64,000 nucleotides of DNA from Rhodamnia argentea (Eukaryota > Streptophyta > Magnoliopsida > Myrtales > Myrtaceae), in NCBI RefSeq assembly GCF_020921035.1, contig NC_063155.1, positions 8,045,001-8,109,000 of the forward strand. Direction: 5' to 3'. Under the pieces are notes generated by a model. It was not told where the DNA came from. It saw only the letters and a list, made by a program, of their open reading frames with translations, and did not search any database. The position numbers and the translations under genes are program-made. Below are positions 50,260 through 62,300 of this stretch, piece after piece; within the stretch, counting starts at the first letter, position 1, and the number at the start of each line of letters is the position of its first letter.

Positions 50260-52013
50260 ATGAGTCAGGTGTTTGAGGGGTACGAGCGCCAGTACTGCGA
50301 GGTGTCTGCGAACCTGTCGCGGAAATGCACGGCGGCCGCGGCTCTCAACGGAGGTAAGATGATTCGATGTCCGAAATGTCTCCTTTTTTCTTTTTTCTTT
50401 TTTTTTTTGGTGTTGCCAATGCCGTTGGGGAGGTTTTCTTGATTTGATAGATCGGTGAACGTGTTAATGGAATGTTTAGAATCTCTGGATCCGTTTATGG
50501 TTTCTAATGATTCCGAGGAATGCGTTGTAAGAAGTCTTGGTTGTAGTTCGTAGGCGGACATATCGAAATGCAAGCAAAAAACATTGGGAAGATTGTCTTT
50601 ACCATTTCGTTATGGTTTATGCCGAACTCCAGATCATGTTTGTTCCTCACGGTATCTGTGAATTTATACTCTGCGATCCGCTATTAAAAGCTCGATCGAC
50701 AGTGGCGATTAGTCTTTTCACAATTTACGAATTTCTTTGATGGTTAAGCTAGTCGATTACGTGGAGGTTCACCAAGCGTGTGAAGATGTAACTTGAAACT
50801 GCGTGATTGGATTAACTATGAAATTAACTTTGTTGGTTTGCTACCTGATTGTGGTGGGTTGTTTTGTTGCTTATAAATATGCAGAGCAGAAGAAGCAGAA
50901 GCTTTCTGAAATTAAAGCTGGCTTGGATGACGCCGAAGCCCTGGTATACGAGATAATTCCATCGTTCCATATACTCCTTTCTTTCTCCCATTAATTGTTA
51001 CTTATTTCGACCTTTTCCGATTATTATAGATTCGGAAAATGGACCTTGAGGCACGGAGTCTGCAGCCGGGTGTTAAAGCAACGCTTCTTGCCAAGTTAAG
51101 GGAATATAAAACTGATCTGAACAATTTGAAGGCCGAAGTAAAACGACTTACGTCTCCAAATGCTAATCTGGCTGCCCGAGACGAGTTGCTGGAGTCGGGC
51201 ATGGCAGATGCAATGATGGTCTCTCTCTCTCTCTGTGACATATTTCTTTGCCTTCACTGCTTCCCTTGTTTGGTTCGTTGTGGATGATTTCTTGATATTG
51301 CTAGGTTTCTGCTGATCAAAGAGGGAGATTGTTGATGTCAACAGAAAGACTAAATCACTCAACTGACAGAATTAAAGAAAGTAGAAGGACTATGCTTGAA
51401 ACAGAGGAACTTGGTGTCTCAATTCTTCAAGATCTTCATCAACAACGCCAATCCCTTCTGCATGCTCATAACAATGTACGTAGTTTGCCATAATCACTCT
51501 TTATTTGCTTCAGCCTGGTTTTCCAGTATCCTGACGAAGATAGAAAGTACATTACTCTCTTTTCCCGGGTAATTTACAGTATTCCTTGCGAAGGTTTGGT
51601 TCTCCCCTACTGGTAGTATCCTAGCATGGTTCAATCAAACCCCCTCTCCATAACATCTGTCCCAAGTTGCTTGGTTCATGTATCAGGACATTGTCATCCT
51701 TTTTCATCCCAAGTGATATCAGTGCAGACTTCGTTAATTGTTGCTGCATGTGAACCCTTGTGCACTTTGTCCGGACCATTACTTTTCCGTTCAGGGCGTG
51801 TCAGTTTGTTCAAATTTGTTCATGTAGGAGGACATCTATTGATGTTAGTTCTTTGGTTTACAGCTTCATGGGGTGGATGACAACATTGGCAGGAGTAAAA
51901 AGATTTTGACCGCCATGTCGAGAAGGATGAGCAGGAACAAGTGGATCATTGGCTCCACCATCACAGCCCTAGTCATTGCCATTGCTCTGATCCTTTATTT
52001 CAAGCTGCGTTGA
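50260..52013 (+). CDS. VTI11: VTI1-type Qb-SNARE (VTI11/13 group)
   Basis: Vesicle SNARE acting between trans-Golgi network, prevacuolar compartment and vacuole. Five exons: 50260-50353, 50885-50943, 51030-51218, 51305-51475, 51864-52013. All keep frame and give 220 residues, against about 221 for Arabidopsis VTI11. N-terminal VTI1 helical domain: VFEGYERQYCEVSANLSRKC, KAGLDDAEALIRKMDLEARSLQP, LLAKLREYKTDLNNLKAEVKRL. The SNARE motif is at about 130-190, with ERLNHSTDRIKESRRTMLETEELG and ILQDLHQQRQSLLHAHNNLHGVDD; a central-layer Gln is present, as in Q-SNAREs. The C-terminal tail anchor is IIGSTITALVIAIALILYF. The last exon junction completes HNNLHGVDDNIGRSK. VTI11 is favoured over VTI12 by overall resemblance and context. 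Confidence 0.92.
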
Positions 52014-52931
52014 TGTCATCGCACGGCTTAGGACACATTTCTATCTGCTCAATTGTTTATGGCTTTTCCGTGGTGTGAACGTCGCAATACTCATTGCAAA
52101 TGTTTTGTATCCTTAGAGCATGGCGATGCATGTTTTGCTGAGCTGAGTCTTTCTTTGAGTAATCATCACCAGCTGGCCGACCTTTTTCTTACTTAAAAGT
52201 GCAAATAGTCACTAGTTTCCGTCGGTTTATGTATACTGCGGAATCTACTTAACCTTGCCCAAGGTCTTTTCTAATTATCCATTGCAGTTTGCACTTTACT
52301 CTCGTATATGTTCTTTTTTTGCTGTACCACCTTTCGAATTTGTTGACCCTCACTCCATAACATAAGAATTACGGCCCGAGTGCTTACTGTTTAGGGATAT
52401 CGAATAAGGAAACTTCACTCAACTAATAACACGGAAAATCTCTTTGTTAAATTCACTTTGCGGCAAATTACGACATCCCACAGGGAACAACCGGCCAATT
52501 ACGACATCCCACAGGGAACAACCGGCCCGACTTGGTCTCCAGATTGACACAACTGATGCGACTTTCCTTTTACGTAAACAACGTTACTTCCAGCTTGCAA
52601 ATTGCACAAGCATTAAACCGAACTATAACTTATCTGTGCCAACAAACTACGGAAAGATAAAATGGGGAACCAATATGATGTGGCGCCATTTGTTTGATGA
52701 ACAATTAGGTCAACGATGAAGCTGCCGTGGTGCATGGTGCCTGCCTAGGTTGGAAGAGGAACTGCGGTATGCAGCTTTTATGCAATCTGCAGCACTTTCT
52801 GCATGCTGAAATCTGATGTTGGCATCCAAAATCACTGAGCTGATGCTACGTATGATCTTTGCCAAATCGAGAAGTAAGAACCTCAGCTTCAGTATCCTTA
52901 TGGGTTCTGCAGATAAAAATCACCTTTTATG
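52014..52931. other. VTI1 3' region and convergent spacer
   Basis: VTI1 3' UTR, the 31 bp tandem repeat at 52466-52527, and the 3' UTR of TOC1 on the other strand. No gene is recognised. Confidence 0.45.
52466..52527. repeat. perfect 31 bp tandem duplication
   Basis: Two identical units, 52466-52496 and 52497-52527, each starting aattacgacatcccacaggg. Perfect identity points to a recent event. Confidence 0.95.
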
Positions 52932-55900
52932 TTAAGAAACGCCTCCGTTGGGAGTAGAACCCCTCAAAGCGAGATCCTCATCCTCGTACTCTGCTTCGTC
53001 CTCATCATAATCAGCCGACTCAGGCTGGCCATTTAGATCCACATTTACACCATTTACCTTCCTCACAAATTGGCCCCGCACTCGGGGCCTCCTTTCAGCA
53101 AGCCGTTTCCTGTTAACATACCTGATCTTCTTGTCAAAGCAACGCTCTTTCCTTTTCTGCCTAAACTTGATTAGGGCTGCCTCTCGCCTATCTACTTTAT
53201 TAGTTTTTGCTTCAGATATCGATGAACTTCCAAATGATGGCCATGCATGAGCTGAAGTCATCTGACCTTGTTGTAAGCATAAGCCAACGGGGTAATAGGG
53301 AAACGACGCCATCCCATTCACATGGGTGGGACACTGAGGAAGATGACTGTAATGGGGTAACATGGCTGAAGTGGCATGGTTTTGCAGGTCATGCAGATTA
53401 TTCTGGTAAACCTGTGCTGATGAATGCGCCATAACTGGATTAACTACTCCGGGCACATAGTATGGATATGTGCTCTTCGCAGGCAATCCTGGAAGGTCAA
53501 TGCAAGGCTTGTTTATTGCATGCATAGGCATCTGAGGCACCCGTTTTTCCATGAAGTTCCTTTGTTGAGGAAAGTCAGCTGACCCTGGCGGAGTACAGGA
53601 CCGCTCCAAAGACAGAGAATCTGGAACACTACTCCCACTTGGAAAGTCATCTCCCAGGGAAGATTTCTCCCAGGCCTCTCCATTTTCATGTACTTGAGGA
53701 TCATAAACCGCCTGCTCATCCTCTGCTTGATCCGTCACTTCCATCTGACAACTTACAGAAGCACAACCATCAAGTTGTCCAGCTGTTGAACGGGTGTTCT
53801 TGACAATTGTCGATTTGACATATGTAAAGAAGGCTGAGGACTCTCCGACTTTTAGTTCACTCTTCTTAGGACCAGAAGAACATTGTCCTGCCCAACAACG
53901 AATTTCAGGATGAAGGACATAGTAATAGTGATAGTCATAGTAATAAACAAAGGGAGCACTAATTCTTCATGCTACTTATGAGAATATATCATGAGGAATG
54001 CATAAAATGTGCTGCAAATGATGGAATGCACATAACAGCACCCAGGATGAGAGACTACAAATGCTACAACTAATTAAAATACAAATTCAAGCATGCTCAC
54101 CAGTCCGACGATCACTGATTCCTGGCACATCAGGGCGACAATCCACTGCACCATTAAGTGGGGGCTCAGCAACAGCAGCAGACTGAAAAATATGAAGCCA
54201 AAAGTAGCATAAGTGTTAACTAGTCTATAACAAGTTTTGGGATACAGGCAATGGATTCACAAGTTGCCTATAATTCAGCAGAATGAAAAGATTAATCAAT
54301 TTCTTCATAGATTTTTCCATCCCAGCAACCTTATTGAGATAAACCAAATTTCATACAATAGAATAGATCCTTCAGAAATCCCACTTCCTCATTAATTTTG
54401 CCCTGGGAGCAACCTTATTCCAGTCCATGTATGTACGACCTTAATAGCCCATATTTGTACTACCTTAATAGCTTCTTCATTAAAGCCACCAATCGCACCA
54501 CCTGCCTCTTTAAATGAAACAACCGTATCTCAAGTTTGTCAAGTCTCAGGCACACAGAATGCCCACAGCTCCATGGAAAAGAGCAAATCATGTATTTCAC
54601 CACAACCACGGCCTGTCCCTGTAAGTGGAACAAAGAACCTCAATACTTTATGTAATACTCACCTGGTCTTCATGAGTTGCAGACAGCCCAATCTCGGGAC
54701 TGGCACTCTTCTGGGACTTATCATCAGTATCATCAGAAAGCAAAGTAGTACTATTCGTGTTAGCATCACTAGGGTCGGAACCAATCAGATCAAAGTCATA
54801 GCTCAACAGGTTCTTCTCTACCAGTCCGAGCTGCCAGAAAAGAATGTGAAGGAAAACATAAAAACCGCTGCTTTGCAGATGCACAAGCTCACTATAATTG
54901 TAATTGGAAAATTCCAAAGCAAAAGCACTCATTAAAATTGTAAAAGACCAGAGAGTGGCATAGCCAGGAAAAGGTGTCCCAAAGGATCGGTGGGACACTG
55001 ACATTTAAAAATGTTAAGACCATGTCAAGTGTAATATGTTACTCAAATTACGAGGTACTCAAGAAACTTCTTCGATCATGATCTAAAATAGCTCATACAA
55101 ACTTCAAAAACATGCATCTGAATAGTGTCGTTGTTTGGATTACTTCACTACGCCACTCCCACTTGAAATAGCAAATAATTCTTTGACATAACTATGGAAA
55201 GGAAAATAGTATGGTCACACAAAACTGACCATGCGTCGCCTTCTCCACATGTGTGTCCACAAGTTTAACAACTCATTGGTCCGCAAGGGCTTCACAAGAT
55301 AGTCCGCTGCTCCCAATCTCAAGCATTTGACAACAATTGAGACCTCATCCTGTGCTGACATCACTTATTGAAGCCAAAAAGAAAGAATAGAATGATTAGG
55401 ATTGATAGTATTGGATCTACATCTGTCAAAAATTTGGAAGCAACTAATGCATATATTTTAATTAGGGACTCTTCCTCCAAAAACCCTCATCCATCTAAAG
55501 AAGACCAATAACATCATCCAGGAAGATTGACAATCAAGAGTATTGGCCATGTCTGTTTATTCAGATAGAAGCCACATATTAGCAGCATCGGATGCATGAA
55601 AACCAATCCACAAGTGCTGGCGAAAACAACTAGTTTCCAAATGATTCTGATATTAAAATGCATTCAATGAAGGTTAAAACTAGATGTTTCTATTTGCTCA
55701 AACCTAGGAAGATGAGGAGGGAAGTGTTTCAACCAAGTAACGTTGGCAGCCAATGGACGATGATGAACTTACTGATGACAGGAATCCGCCTCAATTCTTT
55801 ATCTCTTGTAATATATTTCAACATCTTCATGCCTTTGTTCATGGGTATGTCAACTTCAGCTAGAATAATGTCTATATCAGGCCCTTCAGCATTTAGAGCA

Positions 55901-57061
55901 TCAATGACCTGTCTAGCGGATCTTACAGAAGTCACTGCAAAACAAATGCAAACAAAAATGGGCCTCAATTACAAATAAGGGATCTACCAAAAGCCTAGTA
56001 TAGCACATATTTAGAAACTCACCTACTTTAAAAATGAAAAAGCTAGCACGTTACTAGCCACAGAGATGGAGAGAGAGAGAGAGAGAGAGGTGACAAATAT
56101 CTCTTCCCCTTCAAAAGTACAACCAGCACCCCATTCCAAGTCCAACAGAGTGGAAATGAGATGAAGTCTAATCAAAGAAGATATTAGTTGAATTTAAGCA
56201 ATACAGCATCAAACAGAAGACCACTAACTATTAATGGTCTCTAGCTTTTTCTGTTTGACAACTGTCAAGCTAATTAATTAGTGACCAAGCATTTGTACAT
56301 TAAATAGCGGAGAAAACTAAATGACTATAAGTTATAGCTTTTCATCCTCTCACAAATCAATTTTACTACATCATAATCGTAGTTTCTCTAGTTGGGAGTT
56401 CCTGTCATGTCCCCTGACAACAAAACTGGGCATCGCTACCATTTCATTCTCCATAAGCACTACACTCCATATTTAAACTTTCTGACTGGTCTCTATCCTG
56501 GTTCATTCAAACTTTGTAAATTTGGTAGACGTGATGTCTTACTTTGTTCTTTGTAGCACAATTTATAAGCATTCTCCTCAAATTAGATCATGGCCCGAGA
56601 AGTACATAATACGGTGAATGAAAAAGCTATGAATTTCGAAGCTACTTTGTTACCACAACCTCTAAAACCACTTCTCCATGAAAATAAAAAAGTTGAAAAT
56701 ACAGCAAGCAATCACAAGTGCTGAGCATTTCTCCTCAACCAAGAGACCAAAATTACGGCCTTAAAGAGAGCACCAAAGCCAATGCAAAAAACAAAAAATG
56801 CTACTAAAATGACAAAAAGAAAATAACAGCTATACCCTGATAAGAGCATTTCGAAAGAAGCGTGAGAACCTCTTCCGAACTCTCCGTGTCGTTATCGCAC
56901 AACAAGATCCTCACTTTGCTCCTATCAATGAATCCTTCCCCACCACTCTTATTAGCAATATTCCCAACACTTCCCCCAGCACCGCCGCCACCGCCACCGC
57001 CGCCGCCAACACAGGAACCATCACCAATCTCTTTGTTCAAATTCAATTCCAAACAATCCAT
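52932..57061 (-). CDS. TOC1: TOC1/PRR1, pseudo-response regulator of the circadian clock
   Basis: Evening-phased transcriptional repressor of the plant clock, nuclear. Six exons in transcript order: 57061-56836, 55934-55773, 55363-55230, 54830-54663, 54182-54101, 53887-52932. Junctions keep frame and give 575 residues (Arabidopsis 618). The pseudo-receiver domain is about 45-165. LCDND is at 55-58, the usual phospho-acceptor Asp is Glu102 (LAEVD), and the Lys is kept at 154 (YLVKPL), the expected pseudo-receiver pattern. TOC1 signatures [18 protein letters not shown] and [28 protein letters not shown] follow. The CCT domain is at about 492-534 ([42 protein letters not shown], given here in two halves: [17 protein letters not shown] then [17 protein letters not shown]), followed by [19 protein letters not shown] and an acidic end. 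Ahead of the receiver lies a Gly-rich run coded by a GCC/GCC-like repeat at about 56977-57008. Confidence 0.95.
56065..56090. repeat. GA microsatellite in TOC1 intron 1
   Basis: (GA)n tract on the plus strand within the first TOC1 intron. Confidence 0.85.
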
Positions 57062-57594
57062 GGCTTCAACTAAGAGGCTTTCTCTCTAACCCAATGAAAG
57101 CCTCCAAAAAAAGCTTTCCTGTTTTACTATTTTTTCAGTTGGAAAAATGAAGCGAAAAAACCTCGCGCGATACTAAAGAACTTCCATGGAAACTCTCCTC
57201 TTCACAGTCCCAACCAAAACTAAACTTAGGGTTACAGTTTCAAATTCCCTCGTTCGCGTAACATCTCCCATGGATCTATTCACAGAGAATCACTCGCGAA
57301 CATGCTAAAACCTAACATCTACCGTCAACTCATTTACATCAGTAAACAAAAGACAACATAAAAAATCCATGACACCATCCAAAAAGCAGCTCTGAACAGC
57401 TCAACAGCGATTCACGAGCGCACGTTCCGAAACAAAATCAAAGCTAGAGACAAACTTCGAGCAAAACTCAGCGACTCAATCCGAAGTTTCAGAGATCGAA
57501 GATCGAGGCGAAACAACGATCGCCGGGGAGTCCCGGCGCAAGTTAGCGCGGCGGCGGAGAGAGGTTTGGGTTTCTGCGAGGAGACACCCAACGA

Positions 57595-57598
<4 letters not shown>

Positions 57599-57625
<27 letters not shown>
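57599..57625. repeat. GA microsatellite in TOC1 leader
   Basis: (GA)n on the plus strand, CT on the TOC1 coding strand, about 540-565 bases upstream of the start codon. Confidence 0.85.
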
Positions 57626-58178
57626 CTATCTCCGCGGATATCTCTCTCACACGAAAAAAGCGTCCATTTGTTGACTAGAAAAAGATAGCTGCTGGTGGGG
57701 GCTAAAGTGCGCCCGGAACGGGAGGCGACAAGGGCCGTCGGATCGGAGCCAGAGGGAGACGAAAGCGGAGGGCGGGGATCGAGTTGAAAGGCGTGGTGCG
57801 CAGTGACCACGGGGGAGCAAGATAGAGGAAGGGGTGACGTGGAGGGTGGAGGGTGGACAGGACAAAGAAAAAAGCGAGGCCAGCAAAAGAGATAGTTCGG
57901 TAGAGACGAGGAAGCGGCCACGTCACCCACTTGTAAGATCTCTCGGACAGGAAAGCAACCGCGACCAGTTCTTTTCCATTTTCCATTTTTTTTTAATCAA
58001 GAAAAATTGGTGTGGGTCCTTGTCGACCCAAATTAAAAAATAAATAATAAAATAAAATAAAATAGCAACATAACGTCGAAAATTTGCCAAATTGGAGATA
58101 AATATATAATGAACGGGGAGCGAACAATCCGTCGCTGTTCGAAAATGGAAAGTTCGAGAGGCGACGAAATCCCGCAGT

Positions 58179-58186
58179 CCACGTGG
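58179..58186. promoter_or_regulatory. palindromic G-box CCACGTGG upstream of TOC1
   Basis: A perfect CCACGTGG about 1.1 kb upstream of the TOC1 start codon. G-boxes bind bHLH (PIF) and bZIP factors, and clock promoters often hold them, but an 8 bp match alone is weak evidence. Confidence 0.35.
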
Positions 58187-59301
58187 CGCCTCCGGCATTC
58201 GTCGTTGCTTTTCGCAGAAACATGCATACCCATGTTTATGAATGTGTATATCACGAGCACGGGCTCAACGCAATTGGGAAAGACAGCTCCATCAGCGCCA
58301 AACTCAGTTTTGTTACACAAGCTCTTATTGATACACTGGATGGGACAACCTTGGAAAATGCTCTCGAAAACGTTAACCGGATCGGGAAGTGCGAGTTTCG
58401 AGTGTAATCGTGTTCGTACAACTTACATGACTTACATAATCGATAGCGTGTTATCCTTCTATACCCCTTCAGTTCTCTGCAGAAGACCAACCAAGTGGAT
58501 TGGTCGTGTAGCCGCTCCCGCCTGAAGCCCGACAATCTCGAGAGCTTAAAAGAAAGGGAATAGGAAGATGTTTAAGCGCATCTACATACATTATACAGAG
58601 GAAGCACCCATCATAGGCTGCATCATGATTGCCGTTCGAGACGCTGCCAGCAAATATTTGCGTTGTTGACTAAGGGGCTGTTTAGTATTACATGAGGGAG
58701 TGATTTGCAAAGCCTCCTTGTGTCTCCAGGGAGAGAACATAGACACCACCTATATCTTCGCCTAAGAAGAAAACAGAACACCCCAAGGACAGAATTTCGG
58801 TTGTCTTGTTTACCTGCCCAAACAAAGCACTGCTGAAGGTAGAAAAAATTCCTGTATGCACAGGTTAAAAAGCCATTTTGACACCAGCTTTTAGACTGGA
58901 ACGAAACAAAAAGGGAGACAGTCACGGAAATTACAAAGTAACTTGCAAGGGAACATGAAAGGCGCTGAGTTGCATCAACGCTAGATAGATAATGTTTAAA
59001 CAAAGTTAAAGGGCGAGTCGAGATCATGCACGCTCGCATCTGTCAATGCCCAATAGACAAAAAAAAGTGACAAAACAGTGATATTAAGGGAAAATATGTC
59101 CAGTCAAAGAACTAACACAAACATTTTATTTGAATTCAATAAGATATTTCAACATCGTCCTAAGATCTGACGATTGGCAAAGAATTAGTCAGACGACAGA
59201 CACTACTTCAGCAGTTAGGATTAGTCTGAACTATACAATTTGTGAAGCAGACAAAACCCCTGCTCATAAGTTAAACATTCATCTATCAGTATAGATCTAG
59301 A

Positions 59302-62300
59302 TCAGTTCGAGTGAATAAACAACTTCTTTGCCACTAGCCGGATGCCAGCATTCTGTTGATAGTCGTAGTGATCCAAAGAGAAGCAAGCATCCACTAAGGT
59401 TCCAGTACTGAGCAAGGGCTTGATCTCAGCAGCATTACACTGACTAAAAATGAGTTTCTCTGCACTGCCGGAAGATTCTTTTCGGTATATCTCGGTCTCG
59501 TATCTTGGGACATCTGCATTAACAGTTGGAATTCTGTGGGCAGAGAGAGAAATTAACTTAGTCCTCAATAAGAATTTTAACAGCCTCAACTAATATTGCA
59601 GATGCATATGTTTCATATGTCTCCAATGCATTAACACATCTAAGTAGGGGTGGATCGATTCCAAATGAAAACTTGGAATCTACACAGTACAGGCTGATTG
59701 TGGTTATTTGGAACCAGGACTCTTTGGAAACAGCCCAGGACCTAACCAGCCATTTTGCCCTGGAACAAGTCTCGGCTTGGGTAGACCGATTGTAAAACAG
59801 GCCATCCAGAGACTTAACTCAGGGACTGAACTGGCCTTGGCCAGTTCTCAAGTTTTTTACTCATGAACCTACCCGGTTCACCTAAGACCGGCCGGTTCAC
59901 AGGTTGAACCAGGACTAGTGCTTGTCCCTATTTCCAAGGACACTCACACCTATGTGAGTATAAGAGAGAGGAGAAATAGATCGAAAGCCCCCTCTTCTCA
60001 TCAACCCCACCACCCCCCAAAACCCAAGGCTCTTGGAAAAAGATCCGACAAACCCAAAACAACCAAATAAACTTGCATGGATTTTGTAATTTTATCAAGG
60101 ACTATGTCCTCAGCACTAAAAGAATTTGACAGTTACTGAAGCTTGTGACAATCCAAGGGAAGGATAGCAAAAGTAGAGAACTTACTGCAGTCTTATAGTC
60201 GGAGAGTTGACGAAGCCATTTTTCCTACTCACGATGGACCTCCACTCAGAGCTGCTACCAGAATCAATAGATAGCTTCTGTGCAATTCTATCACAGGCAT
60301 CAAGCACCTGACATAAGGTTGGAGACGCATCCACCACAAAACTAAATTTTGGCAGACCAGCATGATTGTGGTACTTGTCATTAACACCAAACCGCACTCT
60401 CAAATTATTGCAGCAAAGCTGCAAAATTGCACCTTTATGCGAAAGCTGTATTTTTTGACTACCCCTATAGAAAGGGATGAAGTATGCACAAATAGAAGGG
60501 ATGGATACTTCTTCAGGCTCTAAGAACCCGGCGTAGCCACTGCAACCCTCAGATGCAGCTACTGGTGAGGAAACAGATATGTCAGAATTCTGGTTATCAG
60601 GTTGTTCTTCCATAGCAACATCTGATAGAAGGTGATCTGCTCTTAAATCAATGCTCAGGGAATCCATTCTAAAAGCATCTGCCTGAACTGTATCAGGCTC
60701 GACCACCTCATCTGCATTGGTAGTCAGTAGAGAGAATATCGGGTGGGCTTCCCCCACTCTTTGATTTGCAGGGGAGAGTATTCGATCCTCTTCGATCTTT
60801 TGACCAGGTGTGGAGGAACTTACGGAGCTTTCTCCATTTGATAATTTTCCATTACTACGACTTCTTGTGGTAGCATTAGGGGAAATCCAACTGTTTGTTG
60901 TGAATATGTCTGGGAGACTTGATTCCTGCAGATATTGAGATTTCAGTCAGTGCCACAACCAATGAAAAAGTATACAAATAAATATGCTTATCACTCATGC
61001 CAACCGCCAGATCAAAGACAAATCTGTATCTTTCATGAGGGGCGATAACAATTAGCCCTTGACCCGTTTCAGAGAATGACAAGTCTAGAGTGGCAGGTGC
61101 CTATGCATTGACAGAGGCAACGGTGACAAAATATTATGTGCAGAAAAAAAGGATTACAAATCAAATCATAACCCAAATCTTTGTCAGTTTTGCCTGTTTT
61201 TACATGCATTACACCACACCAAAAACATCAACAATAGCACGGCATCATGATTACTTTAATCTAGACTGCAGAGAAATTCCAGGTAAGAAGATCTATTAAC
61301 TCATGCTCCCATAGAACAAGTCAAGTCAATCATTCAAGAGGAGCAACATGGGAGGATGAATCGACAAAATCAAAAAACAAATTTTCCACAAATGATGCCT
61401 GTCATCTAGATTTTCATTTTGGCTCCTTTCTTTCAGCGCATCAAAAGAAATAAAATAAACATGCAGGACTCGAGAAAACCAATAGTTTGCTTCATATGGA
61501 AAGAGCCAGATGCACACGCACTTAACAAAAGTCGCAAAAATCTCAACTGCTATGAAGGCATTCATGTCTGGTACTATGCATGGCAATATCGGCAGGGAAG
61601 ATAGAATCACCAAAAGCTGATGTTGACAGCAGGCAATGCAGATGATGTTGTATTTAAGTTCAATGAGTAAAGAAGTTATAATCATCGGAGATTGGAATTC
61701 AACAGATTAAGGCCTTACCAAGAATAGAACTGTTGCACAATACTTAACAACTTCCAGATTCATCCTCACATCATCCAAACTCCTGAGAAAATGTTGCCAG
61801 AAAAGATAAACATTGAATTGAAGATATGATACTAGAAGTGGAATAACTCCTTCAAGACAAGCAGGATTACCTATGAGTTTGCTGTCCAAGTCCAAAGTAT
61901 GTTGCCAAGGTGGCCATCTGCAGCGAAATAATAGCAATTGAGAAATGGAAAAGAAGTGATAACCAGGATACCTATGCAACTTCTATGTCATCTCGAAGTT
62001 TTACCAAGCACAATCTATGTATACATTGCAAGAAAGGAAGGAAAGAGATAATTTCACCCAAAAGAGAAAAAGGAATGACATAGCTGCCAAACATTCTAGA
62101 TATTTGTGATGTGAATGGACTAGAAGCAATGTACATGGCAGAAGACATTTTGTCGACAAGACGATCTGTGCATCAAGTTACTATTATCAACCTCTTAAGC
62201 CCCAGCTGCATCCATAGTCAATTATCTATAGGAATAGCTAACGTGCAAATTCCACATTTGGATAATTTAAGTAACTGATGGAAGACGGGTTTGGTTTTAT

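Larger units (their letters stand above)
57062..59301. other. TOC1 leader/promoter and NEN 3' region
   Basis: 57062 to about 57700 is probably TOC1 5' UTR and core promoter, with a GA tract at 57599-57625. An open frame at 57412-57930 overlaps this leader but has low-complexity Ser/Leu/Pro composition and is not called a gene. A palindromic G-box, CCACGTGG, lies at 58179-58186. From about 58.6 kb the sequence is probably spacer and NEN 3' UTR. Confidence 0.45.

Noticed and set aside
57412-57930. 172-codon open frame upstream of TOC1 on the minus strand
   Set aside because: Composition is low-complexity Ser/Leu/Pro, it overlaps the GA tract and other open frames of similar length in the same leader, and no domain is recognisable. 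More likely untranslated leader.
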